Shown here: in pieces, positions 9,878-18,886 of the stretch
How positions within the stretch are numbered: the first letter of the stretch is position 1
How the letters are laid out: each line of letters opens with the position of its first letter
Origin: Nitrospira sp.
Lineage (GTDB): Bacteria; Nitrospirota; Nitrospiria; Nitrospirales; Nitrospiraceae
Direction of reading: 5' to 3'
Assembly (NCBI GenBank): GCA_022226935.1
Contig: CP092081.1
Coordinates: 4,165,539-4,229,538 of the forward strand
DNA: 64,000 bases
Translations under genes and position numbers: made by a program
Notes under the pieces: generated by a model
What the model was told of the DNA's origin: nothing
The model's database searches: none
Seen by the model: the letters and a program-made list of their open reading frames with translations, nothing else

Positions 9878-10839
9878 TGGTGACCGGCGTGGCCGACCAA
9901 GAACGCGATCTGCTCAGAGAAGCGGCCGAATGGTTTGCGCGAGCCGATGCCGAGGATTTTACGGAGGCGGAACGCCGGCGGCTCGAGACCTGGCGCCGGC
10001 GCAGTCCGGCGCATGACGAGGCGTTCGAGCGCGTTTGCCGCACGTGGGGGGCAACGGACCTCGCCGTGGCACTCGAGTCCGTTCCACCGGCTGACATGCC
10101 GACACGGCAACGCCTGCACCGTCGGCGTCGAATCCGGTGGGCCGCCGCCGCCACCCTGTTGGTGATCGCGGGATGGTGGGCCCTGGGCAGCAATTTTCTC
10201 ATCACCCTCCGGTCGGACTATGCCACCGCGACCGGCGAACAACGAACGATTCACCTGCCCGATCAATCGTCCGTGGTTCTCAACACGAATACGGCGCTGG
10301 TGTCGCATGTCGAAGGCACGAGTCGCCTCATTCACCTTCTACAAGGCGAAGCATTGTTTCAAGTACGAGCCGATGCGACTCGGCCGTTCATCGTGGAACA
10401 CGCGGGGCATCGGGTGCAGGTGCTTGGGACCGAATTCATCGTGCGTGAACGGCAGGACATCACGACGATCACGGTGGTCCACGGTGTGGTCCAGGTCACC
10501 AGCACGAATCCGGCATCGTCTTCGATCCAACTCACGGCTGGTCAACGGGTGTCCATCGGGCCTAACGGCGCAGGGCCTGTCTCCCAGGTGGCGGCGGCCG
10601 ATGCCACGGCCTGGACGCGCCGACGTCTCGTGATCTCCGATCAACCACTTTCCGAAGTCATCGACGAGATACAACGGTACCATTCCGGTTCCATTGTGAT
10701 CTGGAACCCGTCGGCCCGCGAGATTCGAGTCACCGGCATCTACGATCTCACCAATATGGCCGAAACCTTGACGGTGCTCGCCAAGACACTGCCGATTCAC
10801 ATGGATCGGCTGACCGACCGGTTGATCATTCTCCGGTAA
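9874..10839 (+). CDS. FecR-family anti-sigma/transmembrane sensor (cassette 3)
   Basis: 321 residues from the ATG at 9874, which overlaps the sigma-factor stop and has GGGGG just upstream; a second ATG follows at once. Cytoplasmic N-terminal region about 8-60 (LLREAAEWFARADAEDFTEA), basic stretch RQRLHRRRRIRW just before one membrane span at about 88-110, and periplasmic FecR domain from about 116 (YATATGEQRTIHLPDQSSVV). The C-terminal receptor-contacting portion ends IHMDRLTDRLIILR. Position and coupling mark it as the regulator of the sigma factor just upstream and the sensor partner of the receptor downstream. Confidence 0.93.
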   Translation: MMVTGVADQERDLLREAAEWFARADAEDFTEAERRRLETWRRRSPAHDEAFERVCRTWGATDLAVALESVPPADMPTRQRLHRRRRIRWAAAATLLVIAGWWALGSNFLITLRSDYATATGEQRTIHLPDQSSVVLNTNTALVSHVEGTSRLIHLLQGEALFQVRADATRPFIVEHAGHRVQVLGTEFIVRERQDITTITVVHGVVQVTSTNPASSSIQLTAGQRVSIGPNGAGPVSQVAAADATAWTRRRLVISDQPLSEVIDEIQRYHSGSIVIWNPSAREIRVTGIYDLTNMAETLTVLAKTLPIHMDRLTDRLIILR

Positions 10840-10993
10840 TAGCAAAATTTTTTCCTCTGCTTTCCCGGACCGCCCCTCTCCATACGTTAATCCCATAAGC
10901 GCGCGTATCGTGACAAACCGCTGAGAGTCGCATGCGTTCCTTCAGAACGCGTCATTGAACTCCTGCACAGAGTGTTGAGAAAAGGAGGCTTCT

Positions 10994-13537
10994 GTGAGCA
11001 GAGTGCCCACGTCGTGGTGTGTGTTCTCGGATCGGATGCGACGTCGAGTCGCGGGATGCGTCCTCTTTCTCTGCCTCATGCCGGCCATGCTGCCTGTCCT
11101 ATCCCACGCGCAATCGGAACAGGTCTTCGAATTCGATATTCCCCCGCAGCCGTTGGATCAAGCCTTGAAATCGTTTGCGGCGACGACGGATTTCCTCCTC
11201 AGTTACGATGCCGCGATGACCAGAGGGCGTGTTTCGACGGGAATCACCGGCCGATACGCCCCGGTGGAGGCGTTGACCCGATTGTTGACGGATACAGGGT
11301 TGAACTACCGATTTGCCAACGAAAACACCATCACCCTCCAACCCGTGAACAACCCGATTCTGACCCCGGTTGTGCCTCCACAGAGCCAGAGCTTTCCTCC
11401 CGGCGCAAACGAGCGGCCATCCGGCGACAGTGAGAAAGCGGTCAAACAGAAGCTCGTCAAAGTGCCGGAAATCCTCGTGAAAGACGTACGCCAACGCGGC
11501 GACGACACCACCTCCTATGTGGCGGAGGAGACAAGTGCCTCGACGAAAACCGAGACGCCGCTTCTCGAGACGCCGCAGACCATCAACGTGGTGACGCGCG
11601 CCGAGATGAATACGCGGCTGGTGCAAAACGTCAGCCAGGCGGTCATGTACACACCCGGCGTCCTCACGGAAATGTATGGGCCCGCCATGCGGGACGACTA
11701 CTTCAATATCCGCGGGTTCGATGCGCCGCAATTCCTGGACGGGCTGGGATTGGTCGGCGTCAACTACGGCAACTTGCGCATCGAGCCCTACGGGCTGGAA
11801 CGTGTCGAAATCCTCAAAGGTCCGGCATCCATGTTATATGGCCAAAGTTCTCCCGGCGGCTTGGTCAATATGACGAGCAAGCGGCCGACCGAGGTGCCGG
11901 TGCGGGAATTGCTGCTGACCGGCGGCAGCTTTGGACGAATCCAAGGCGGGCTCGACCTCGGCGGACCGATCGATGAGCAAGGGCGGTTGCTCTTTCGGAT
12001 TACCGCGCTGGGCCGTCATAGCGACACGCAGATCGATTTTGCCAAGGACGATCGATATTTCATCGCCCCGAGCCTGACATGGCGCCCCAGCCGCAACACA
12101 TCGTTCACGATTCTCAGCCAATTCCAGAAAGACGATGCAGGCAACACCTTGCAATTTCTTCCTCCGGAAGGGTCTCTGCTCGGGAATCCGAACGGCAGGA
12201 TTCCGATCAATCGATTCGTCGGCGAGCCAGAGTTCGACCGCTGGAAACGGCAACAGTATACCGCCGGGTACGCGATGGAGCATCGCTTCAACGAGTCCTG
12301 GAAATTGGAGCAGAACTTCCGGTATGCCCATGTGCGAACCGATTACCCCACGACGTTTTATCTCGATTTCGTGCGGGACGGCGACGGCGCGCCGGTGGAT
12401 TTCCGCACGATCAGCCGGCTGGCCGGTCTCTATCGCGATCTCGCCAATACGGCTACCCTGGATACCCGCGTGCAAGGGGCGTTCGAAACCGGACTCTTGA
12501 GGCACACGCTGTTGTTCGGAGTCGATTACCGGCGTCTCTGGGGTCGCTCACAGCGCGGGTTTTCCGATTCGCCCGAACTCGACGTGTATGCGCCGATCTA
12601 CAATCAGCCATGGGTCAGGCCGGAGATCGATTTCACCAGCGCGCAGCAGCGGGATCAAGTGGGTCTCTATACACAAGACCAAATCAAGTACAACCGAGTC
12701 TTGCTCACGCTGGGAGCCCGCTACGACTTCGTCAACGCCGATACGCAACTCAACGACCTGTTCTTCAACGAGCAGAGCGCGATACGTCAACGGGACAATG
12801 CCGCGACCTATCGCGTCGGGTTGAGTTACCTGTTCGACAGCGGCATCGCTCCCTATGTCAGCTACGCCACGTCGTTCCAACCGGAAGCGGGAACCGACTT
12901 TTCGGGAACACCGTTCAAACCCACAACAGGGCAGCAGTACGAGGCCGGAATCAAATTCAAGCCGGTCGGCTATAATGCGCTCCTGACGGTCTCTGTCTAT
13001 CACTTGCTCAGACAGAATATCGTCACGCCGGATCTCACCCCGGGGCATTTCGGTTTCAACGTTCAGACAGGCGAGGCACGGGCGCAGGGGTTCGAGGTGG
13101 AAGGCAAAGCCAATCTCACGCAGGCACTCGGCCTGATCGCCGGCTATTCTTTCACCGACACGAAGGTCACGGAGAGTAACGATCCCGCAACCCTGGGCCG
13201 TCGACTATCCCTGACGCCCAAACACCAGGCGTCATTCTGGATGGACTATGGGTTCCAGGACGGACCGCTGGCCGGACTGAACCTGGGCGGAGGGACTCGA
13301 TATACCGGCTCGAACTTTGGCGATCTGGCCAATAGTTTGAAAGCTCCGTCGTACGTGTTGTTCGACGCCGCCGTCCGATACGACCTGCGGCTGGTCCACG
13401 ACTCCCTGCGAGGCGCAGAGTTGAGCGTCAATCTGAACAACCTCCTCGACCGTGAATACGTGGCAACCTGCGCGGATGCATCGTGCTTCTATGGATCTCG
13501 TCGCACCGTATATGCGAGTCTGCGGTATCGCTGGTGA
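10994..13537 (+). CDS. TonB-dependent siderophore receptor with STN domain (cassette 3)
   Basis: 847 residues starting at GTG 10994, chosen for the strong AAAGGAGG 5 bases upstream. Signal peptide about 1-40 (LFLCLMPAMLPVLSHAQ); STN domain about 45-116 (FEFDIPPQPLDQALKSFAAT); TonB box variant PEILVKD at about 158-164; plug with TPQTINVVTRAEMN, FNIRGFD and VEILKGPASMLYGQSSPGGL; barrel ending ASLRYRW. Near the C-terminus is a cysteine pair (ATCADASCFYG) in the position seen in ferrichrome/ferrioxamine-type receptors. A PepSY-TM gene follows 346 bases later. Confidence 0.93.
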   Translation: MSRVPTSWCVFSDRMRRRVAGCVLFLCLMPAMLPVLSHAQSEQVFEFDIPPQPLDQALKSFAATTDFLLSYDAAMTRGRVSTGITGRYAPVEALTRLLTDTGLNYRFANENTITLQPVNNPILTPVVPPQSQSFPPGANERPSGDSEKAVKQKLVKVPEILVKDVRQRGDDTTSYVAEETSASTKTETPLLETPQTINVVTRAEMNTRLVQNVSQAVMYTPGVLTEMYGPAMRDDYFNIRGFDAPQFLDGLGLVGVNYGNLRIEPYGLERVEILKGPASMLYGQSSPGGLVNMTSKRPTEVPVRELLLTGGSFGRIQGGLDLGGPIDEQGRLLFRITALGRHSDTQIDFAKDDRYFIAPSLTWRPSRNTSFTILSQFQKDDAGNTLQFLPPEGSLLGNPNGRIPINRFVGEPEFDRWKRQQYTAGYAMEHRFNESWKLEQNFRYAHVRTDYPTTFYLDFVRDGDGAPVDFRTISRLAGLYRDLANTATLDTRVQGAFETGLLRHTLLFGVDYRRLWGRSQRGFSDSPELDVYAPIYNQPWVRPEIDFTSAQQRDQVGLYTQDQIKYNRVLLTLGARYDFVNADTQLNDLFFNEQSAIRQRDNAATYRVGLSYLFDSGIAPYVSYATSFQPEAGTDFSGTPFKPTTGQQYEAGIKFKPVGYNALLTVSVYHLLRQNIVTPDLTPGHFGFNVQTGEARAQGFEVEGKANLTQALGLIAGYSFTDTKVTESNDPATLGRRLSLTPKHQASFWMDYGFQDGPLAGLNLGGGTRYTGSNFGDLANSLKAPSYVLFDAAVRYDLRLVHDSLRGAELSVNLNNLLDREYVATCADASCFYGSRRTVYASLRYRW

Positions 13538-13883
13538 GACGCGATACCCTGTCGTGACGCGAGGCCGACGCCGGTTCCCACCGACATCACCGGACGACGC
13601 GAAATACCGGGGAATCCTTCCCCCTGCCACAGGTCGCCCATCGCTTCGTCATCACCCACTACGACGACGGAGAGTGTTCGTAACACCGTGTCGGTTGGTC
13701 GCTCGAAGAACGGTGCCGCTTTCTGCCGGATTTGGCTGAAACGTTCGAATAGCGGCCGGCACCGGACATAGTCCCCCTCGTCCTCTGGCGGGCGCTTTCC
13801 ATCATGGATATCCGTTGGGGGATCATTGCCTTCTGACGGCCAAATTATGTACGCATAAGGGCAAGCACGATTGCGAGGATGCT
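13538..13883. other. Gap between cassette 3 receptor and PepSY gene
   Basis: 346 bases without a credible gene. A small GGGGAA-TCC-TTCCCC hairpin lies at 13609-13623. The PepSY gene downstream may have its own promoter here or be read through from the receptor; nothing in the sequence decides it. Confidence 0.45.
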
Positions 13884-15152
13884 ATGAACCATATCGCACT
13901 TCTCCTTCACCGATGGGCTGGATTGCTCATGGCCGGATTCCTGATCGTGTCGGGACTGACCGGCGCCGTGATTTCTTGGGACCACGAGCTGGATGAGTTG
14001 CTCAATCCACATTTGACTCGTGTGGAAACCCAAGGCCGTTCGCTTGATAGTCTCGAGCTCGTCCGCATGATCGAAGCCCGTGACCCGCGTGCGCGCGTCA
14101 ACCTGATGCCGATGCAAGCGGAGCCTGGTGAATCCCTGGCCTTCGGCATCGACCCTCTTGTCGATCCGGCCACCGGCCGATTATACGAGATCGGCTACAA
14201 CCAGCTGTTCATCAACCCTGCGACAGGTGAAGAGTTGGGCCGGCGCGAGTGGGGGGGCGTGTGGCCGGTCACGAAAGAAAACCTGATGTCGTTTCTCTAC
14301 CGACTGCACTATACGCTGCATCTGCCCGAGATGTGGGGGATCGATCAATGGGGCATCTGGTTCATGGGTGGCATCGCGATCCTCTGGACGCTGGACTGCT
14401 TCGTCGGATTCTATATCACGCTTCCCCGGCAGCTGCAGAATCACAGTATGCTCGACCCGTCTCGTGCCGGTTGGTGGGCACGCTGGGCCCCTTCCTGGAA
14501 GATCAAGTTCTCCGGCACCTTCCGGCGGATCAATTTCGATATCCACCGCGCGTTCGGCCTCTGGGCTTGGGGATTGCTCTTCATGTTGGCCTTTACGGCC
14601 TTTTCCATGAATTTGTATCGGGAGATATTCTACCCGGTCATGTCGCTGGTCACGCAGGTCACGCCCTCCCCCTTTGACCTGCGCGAGCCGACCGATAAAC
14701 ATCAGCCGATCACCCCGGCGATCGGCTATGCGCCGATTATCGAGCGGGCCAGAGAAGAAGCCCGGAAGCGGGGTTGGCGCGAACCGCTGGGCGATGTGTT
14801 GTACAGCGCGGAATTTGGTATTTATGGCGCCCGGTTTTTCCGGCCCGGAGATGATCATGGCGCGGCCGGCGTCGGCCCGCCGGTGTTGTATTTCGACGGA
14901 GGGGACGGGCAGTACCTCGGCGATTATCAACCCTGGAAAGGGACCGCCGCCGATCTTTTCGTGCAAGCCCAATTTCCGCTGCATTCCGGGCGGATTTTCG
15001 GTCTGCCGGGACGGATTCTGATTTCCGTGATGGGACTCGGGACGGCAATCCTGTCCATCACGGGGGTCATCATCTGGTGGAGAAAGCGAGCCGCCTACGC
15101 CAGACGCGAGCAACGGCAAGAAGTGCAGTCGCCGGCCATGACCGCGACATGA
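13884..15152 (+). CDS. PepSY-associated transmembrane protein (iron-uptake type, long form)
   Basis: 422 residues from the ATG at 13884 with GAGG 5 bases upstream; the frame extends 23 codons further 5' without support. It opens with a membrane helix containing HRWAGLLMAGFLIVSGLTGA, then a periplasmic region, an internal pair of helices (WGIWFMGGIAILWTLDCFVG; FDIHRAFGLWAWGLLFMLAF) and a last helix before a basic tail (MGLGTAILSITGVIIWWRKR). This is the four-helix PepSY_TM architecture. The well-studied relative FoxB is a di-haem inner-membrane reductase that releases iron from ferrioxamine; the helix-embedded histidines seen here (H8 region, LHYTLHLPEMWG, FDIHRAFG, FPLHSGRIFG) would suit such a role. 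Reductase function is inferred from family and context. Confidence 0.85.
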   Translation: MNHIALLLHRWAGLLMAGFLIVSGLTGAVISWDHELDELLNPHLTRVETQGRSLDSLELVRMIEARDPRARVNLMPMQAEPGESLAFGIDPLVDPATGRLYEIGYNQLFINPATGEELGRREWGGVWPVTKENLMSFLYRLHYTLHLPEMWGIDQWGIWFMGGIAILWTLDCFVGFYITLPRQLQNHSMLDPSRAGWWARWAPSWKIKFSGTFRRINFDIHRAFGLWAWGLLFMLAFTAFSMNLYREIFYPVMSLVTQVTPSPFDLREPTDKHQPITPAIGYAPIIERAREEARKRGWREPLGDVLYSAEFGIYGARFFRPGDDHGAAGVGPPVLYFDGGDGQYLGDYQPWKGTAADLFVQAQFPLHSGRIFGLPGRILISVMGLGTAILSITGVIIWWRKRAAYARREQRQEVQSPAMTAT

Positions 15153-15227
15153 GACTAAGATGCAGGATACGTTCGTATGTCCCACGAACCGGGAATGCGC
15201 CGGAATTCATGATGGAATGTAGGTGAC

Positions 15228-15610
15228 ATGGCGTCTCCACGTGGGTTTACCGTTTGGTTCACGGGCCTGCCCGGTGCGGGGAAGACGACCCTCGCGCGGT
15301 TGCTCGCGACCGAATTGGGCCGGCGCGGCCTGCGGGTGGAAACGTTGGATGGCGATGAAGTCCGGCAGCGCCTGACCAGGGGATTGGGGTTTAGCAGAGC
15401 CGACCGCGATGAAAATGTTCGCCGCATTGCATACGTGGCGAAACTCCTGTCTCGAGTCGGCGCGGTAGCGATCGTGGCCGCGATTTCCCCCTATGCGGCG
15501 GCACGAGAGGCGGCACGAGCGGAAATCGAAACGTTTGTCGAAGTCTTCGTCCGATGTCCGCTTACCACCTGCATGTCACGCGATCCCAAGGGACTCTATG
15601 CGAAAGCCCA
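15228..15610 (+). pseudogene. cysC: cysC fragment (adenylylsulphate kinase), 3'-truncated
   Basis: The first ~127 codons read as an APS kinase: P-loop GLPGAGKTT at residues 13-21, [37 protein letters not shown], and [13 protein letters not shown]. Intact CysC is roughly 200 residues; here similarity stops right after LYAKA (about base 15608) and the DNA continues directly into a PepSY gene in another frame. APS kinase makes PAPS from APS in sulphate activation; the missing C-terminal part makes activity unlikely. No ribosome site stands out before the ATG at 15228. The identity of the fragment is clear; calling it dead is an inference from the abrupt junction. Confidence 0.8.
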
Positions 15611-16392
15611 TTGTGGTACCTCATCCACAAATGGACGAGCCTTATCTGTACTGTCTTTCTCTTGTTGCTCTGCCTGACCGGTCTGCCGCTGATCTTCGGG
15701 AAAGAGGTCAACCGTTGGACCGGCATGGCGGTGGAACCGCTGAAGATGGCTGCCCATCTGCCCCGTGCTGACTTAGATGTGATGGTGGCCGATGCCCGCG
15801 CACGACGACCACACGACCATGTGCAGTTCGTGTCTCAAGACGACGGACCGACTTGGTTTGTCTTCATGGGTGAGACGCCCGATGCCCTCGAACAGTCGCG
15901 ACGTTCATGGATGACGGTCGGACGGGTGAGTTATTGCAAGATATCCCGCTCCGCCAGGGGTTCATGTACGTCATGCTGAAGCTGCATGTCGATCTCTTTG
16001 CGGGATTACCAGGTACGTTGTTTTTGGGCGCGATGGGCCTGTTGTTCATCGCATCGGTGATCTCCGGCATTGTCGTATACGGACCTTTCATGCGAAAGCT
16101 GCCGTTTGGAACAGTCCGCCAGGAGGGCAGTCGGCGGTTGACCTGGCTCGATCTGCATAATCTGCTGGGCATCGTCACTGTCGCATGGGTGCTGGTCGTG
16201 GGGCTGACGGGCGTGATCAATACGCTGGCGCGGCCGATCTTCGCCCAGTGGAAAAATACGGAGTTGGCCGAGATGACGGCACCTACGCGAGGCAAATCAC
16301 CACTCACTCAGTTTAGTTCGTTTCAGCAGGCGGTCGAACAGGCCGAGGCAACGCAGGTCTTGGCAGAGCGTGAGTTGAAAGCCGCATTGTGA
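15611..16392 (+). pseudogene. PepSY-TM protein remnant: 5'-truncated, frameshifted, 3'-truncated
   Basis: Begins abruptly at [20 protein letters not shown], which matches residues ~9 onward of the intact paralogues at 23599 and 29949. The frame is kept through WFVFMGETPDALEQ, then must shift (loss of one base or gain of two) near 15893-15900 to continue as FMDDGRTGELLQDIPLRQGF and LHVDLFAGLPGTLFLGAMGL, VYGPFMRKLPFGTV, WLDLHNLLGIVTVAWVLVVG. It ends at 16392 after ~260 codons, lacking the C-terminal ~120 residues (the PGTPFAGAHHYMVFMRG part) of the paralogues. Three independent lesions make it a fossil. It was once the PepSY member of a cassette like cassettes 4 and 5. Confidence 0.88.
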
Positions 16393-16433
16393 GTTGACGG
16401 TCAGACCTCCGAGAGGTCATCCGCCAAAAGAAA

Positions 16434-16832
16434 CTATCCGCTGCCGCCGCCGAGCTGCTTTCGCAGCCAGCGGATCAGTTCATCCTTCGGCATTTTGCCG
16501 GCCGCGACCCGGCGCGTCGCGGTTTCGAGGTCTTGGGGAGCAATGGTCAGATCAATGCCGTTCTTATCGAGGAACACAAACGCTGCCATCACTGCCGCTC
16601 TTTTATTGCCATCGAAGAACGGGTGGTTTTGAGCGAGGTGGAAAAGATAGGCCGCGGCCATAGTGGCGAGATCCTCATGCAAATAGACACCGCCAAACTG
16701 TTGCCGAGGCATGGCGACGGCTGCATCGAGAAGGCTGTGCTCTCTTATTCCTCCCATGCCGCCTTCGTGTTCAATGGCGCTGGCGTGAATGATCATCACG
16801 TCCTCCACGCTGAGAAAGACGATCTCTTTCAT
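16434..16832 (-). CDS. doc: Doc-type toxin (Fic fold, death-on-curing family)
   Basis: 132 residues. The Fic/Doc active-site motif HPFFDGNKR is at residues 70-78, and the N-terminal part (FLSVEDVMIIHASAIEHEGG and GIREHSLLDAAVAMPRQQFG) is the usual Doc beginning. Phage P1 Doc inactivates EF-Tu by phosphorylation; many chromosomal Doc proteins act likewise as growth-arrest toxins. It starts 4 bases after the stop of the antitoxin gene, the normal antitoxin-first order. The complete motif and length suggest an intact toxin. It sits between two gene remnants. Confidence 0.9.
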   Translation of the reverse strand: MKEIVFLSVEDVMIIHASAIEHEGGMGGIREHSLLDAAVAMPRQQFGGVYLHEDLATMAAAYLFHLAQNHPFFDGNKRAAVMAAFVFLDKNGIDLTIAPQDLETATRRVAAGKMPKDELIRWLRKQLGGGSG

Positions 16833-16836
16833 CGGG

Positions 16837-17064
16837 TCAGTCCGCCAATCGCTTGAGCATCGGCCCGTATCGACGACGCATCTTCTTGAGCGACTCCTCG
16901 ACCTGCTCTCGCCCTATTCCGACGTTGGCCGGCGTGATGACGAGGGCATTACCGCTGAGTGTGATCTGAAGGGGGGTGTCCTCCTTGATGCCGAGCGCTT
17001 CCATCATCGGCTTTTCGATGACCAGCGCCATGCTGTTCCCATGCTTCTGAAGGGTTTTGATCAT
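16837..17064 (-). CDS. AbrB/MazE-type antitoxin partner of Doc
   Basis: 75 residues from the ATG at 17064, chosen because GAGG lies about 7 bases before it; a TTG at 17085 would add 7 residues. The N-terminal half is a swapped-hairpin DNA-binding fold (MIKTLQKHGNSMALVIEKPM, LGIKEDTPLQITLSGNALVI), as in AbrB/MazE/SpoVT; the C-terminal helix (REQVEESLKKMRRRYGPMLK) would bind and neutralise the toxin. The classical Doc partner is Phd, of a different fold, so this is a mixed pairing. It probably represses its own operon through the palindromes just upstream. Confidence 0.85.
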   Translation of the reverse strand: MIKTLQKHGNSMALVIEKPMMEALGIKEDTPLQITLSGNALVITPANVGIGREQVEESLKKMRRRYGPMLKRLAD

Positions 17065-17084
17065 CTCGCACCTCAGTTTGCACA

Positions 17085-17103
17085 ATGTTATAACATGATC
17101 ATG
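17085..17103 (-). promoter_or_regulatory. Overlapping palindromes, likely operator of the toxin-antitoxin operon
   Basis: Two perfect overlapping palindromes, ATGTTATAACAT (17085-17096) and CATGATCATG (17094-17103), lie 21 bases upstream of the antitoxin start in an AT-rich patch of otherwise GC-rich DNA. AbrB/MazE-type antitoxins bind such sites to autoregulate. Function inferred from position and symmetry. Confidence 0.55.
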
Positions 17104-17247
17104 TCGATGTCCATCACGTCTTCTTGTTCATGACGCGAGAGTTTTCGTTCTCGGCCATGTTCGATTTTGAGTGCAGGATCTGACCGATCACCATCGAACC
17201 TGTTCCAGAGAGGCGGAGTATCTCGTTGAGGAGAGTAATGCGAACGC

Positions 17248-17356
17248 ATGACCTATGCGGAGGTGGGCATCGGCCTGGAAGATTTCGCAGAGTACGGTGG
17301 TCAAACAGATAGTGAAAGCGTTGGCGTTTTGCAAACAGCGTGTCCAAGAGGACAGT
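17248..17356 (+). pseudogene. ECF sigma factor remnant (region 4 only, frameshifted)
   Basis: MTYAEVGIGLE in one frame, then after a one-base insertion near 17270 ISQSTVVKQIVKALAFCKQR in the next. This matches region 4 of the intact sigma factor at the left edge (THAEVATKLGIAQSTVVKHM). All of region 2 is gone. It runs on in the same frame into the FecR remnant with no stop codon of its own. Confidence 0.75.
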
Positions 17357-17702
17357 GTCTCGCAGCCGTTTCTTGATGGAACCATCACGCTCCTCAAGCG
17401 CTATCGTTCCACAGGGTCTACCGCATCGGAACCGCATGGACCGCGGCGGCGCTCCTTCCTAAGAAATTGGCGGATCGCCGGCGCGATTGCGGCCACGGTC
17501 GCGGCCCTGACGGTCGGCCTGTGGTGAATGAATGTGGAATCCTCTCCTCCCGACTATGTCACCGAGACAGACGAAATGCAGACGGTTGCCTTGCCTGACG
17601 GCTCGCAGGTGGACATGAAGACGAGCACCGCGATGACCGTCGAGATGCGTCAGGACAGGCGAAGGATTTCTCTCTCCAGGGGCAAGGCATTCACCACCTT
17701 GG
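17357..17702 (+). pseudogene. FecR remnant with in-frame stop
   Basis: Contains the membrane span (RIAGAIAATVAALTVGLW) and the start of the periplasmic FecR domain (YVTETDEMQTVALPDGSQVD, MRQDRRRISLSRGKAF), like the intact FecR proteins here. The N-terminal sigma-binding region is deleted and a TGA at 17525-17527 interrupts the frame between the two parts. After RGKAFTTLA the sequence switches to receptor sequence. Not functional. Confidence 0.8.
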
Positions 17703-18223
17703 CTGCGTTCCACATCACCCAGCCCAGCGCGTTTATTAATCCTGCCACAAACACGTTCAGCGTCGAAGGCGAGCAGCGCAACCGGGGATTGGAGTTCAAC
17801 GTATTCGGAGAGGTGGCGGAGGGTCTTCGACTTCTCGGCGGGACGAGTTACATTGATGCCGAACTGACGAAGACTGAAGGAGGCGTGAATCAAGGCAATA
17901 AAGCCGCGGTGGCCCCGTTTCAACTCACGCTCTACGGGGAATGGGATGTGCCTTTCTTGCACGCGCTGACCGTCACCAGCCGTATCACGCATGCCTCCTC
18001 GCAATATGTCAATTTCGAGAATACCCAAAGACTACGAGAATGGACCCAGTGGGATCTCGGTGCGCGGTATCGGTTTGAACGGGCCGACGGCAAACCCAGT
18101 ACGATCCGCGCGTTTCTGGAGAATGTCCTCGACAACAAGGCCTGGTATGGCAGTTCCCAAGCCGGACAGATCTTTATGAGAGATCCTCGTACGTTTTTAC
18201 TCTCGACCACGTTTGATTTTTAG
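17703..18223 (+). pseudogene. TonB-dependent receptor remnant (C-terminal barrel only)
   Basis: From about AFHITQPSAFINPATNTFSV the frame encodes the last ~170 residues of a receptor barrel: VEGEQRNRGLEFNVFGEVAE, LRLLGGTSYIDAELTKTEGG, WTQWDLGARYRFERADGKPS and the terminal FLLSTTFDF ending in phenylalanine. Signal peptide, STN domain, plug and most strands are missing, and it is fused in frame to the FecR remnant. Its barrel end differs from those of the five intact receptors, so the lost cassette was of another specificity. Confidence 0.85.
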
Positions 18224-18672
18224 GATGACCTTCCACGCGCATTCACGGTGAATGCGCGCGCGCACGATTTTGCGACAGGTTGCCGATGAACGAGGGAAAG
18301 ATCGAGTGGTCCGAAAGGCTCATTCTGAGGTTCTGGCGAGGCGACGCTCAACACGCAGAGACGGCAAAAAAATTTACGCCAGACCAGTCGGCTGCGCCGT
18401 GATATGCAGGTATTCGGCTCACCGTTTTTCGCACACCTCCCCTCAATCTTGAAATCGAACATGGTCATCTGGCGCCAAAGCTGGCATATTTCTTCGCCAA
18501 CCGGCTCACTCACGACCAATCCGTCACGCACGCCTCACGACGTTCATATTGAGCTGTGAGGAGTGACGTTGATTTTTCACCTCCATCGGCTGTAGAGATC
18601 TGCCGGCGAACGTCGTCCAGGTACTGGGCGACGCGCGCGCGCGAAGAACCGGGCAGACTAGGAGTTATTCAC
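18224..18672. other. Gap after the receptor remnant
   Basis: 449 bases with no gene I can support. It holds the strong hairpin at 18236-18258 and presumably the promoter of the small membrane protein that follows. Confidence 0.45.
18236..18258 (+). terminator. Strong hairpin just after the dead receptor gene
   Basis: Perfect 10-bp stem CGCGCATTCA / TGAATGCGCG with a 3-base loop, 13 bases after the remnant's stop. A short T run appears only about 10 bases later, so termination is plausible but not ideal. It seems to be the surviving terminator of the dead cassette. Confidence 0.45.
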
Positions 18673-18873
18673 ATGATAATGACGAGCTTACGCAAGAGTC
18701 AGATTTGGGGAATGCCGATTGCCCTCGGCGTCGTGAGCGCCGTTGGCTTGCTCTCCGCTCTTCTTGGAGACGGTGTATGGGACGCGCTGTCCTGGATTGC
18801 GTTGACGATCCCGATCGCCGTTCCCTTATGGCACATCGCCCGATCTACGCCCTGCGAGCGCCACGGCGCATAA
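18673..18873 (+). CDS. Small two-helix inner-membrane protein
   Basis: 66 residues from the ATG at 18673, with AGGAG 8 bases upstream; an in-frame ATG two codons later is also possible. Two hydrophobic helices (IWGMPIALGVVSAVGLLSAL and ALSWIALTIPIAVPLWHIA) flank a short GDGVWD turn. Short proteins of this look often lie beside TonB receptors and PepSY-type reductases, but I cannot name the family securely. It may be a surviving accessory gene of the degraded cassette just upstream. Confidence 0.6.
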   Translation: MIMTSLRKSQIWGMPIALGVVSAVGLLSALLGDGVWDALSWIALTIPIAVPLWHIARSTPCERHGA

Positions 18874-18886
18874 TGGCCACCAGAAG

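Noticed and set aside
15880..15910. Programmed frameshift in the PepSY gene at 15228-16392
   Set aside because: No slippery heptamer or downstream structure is evident, and the gene also lacks both ends, so simple decay explains the frameshift better.
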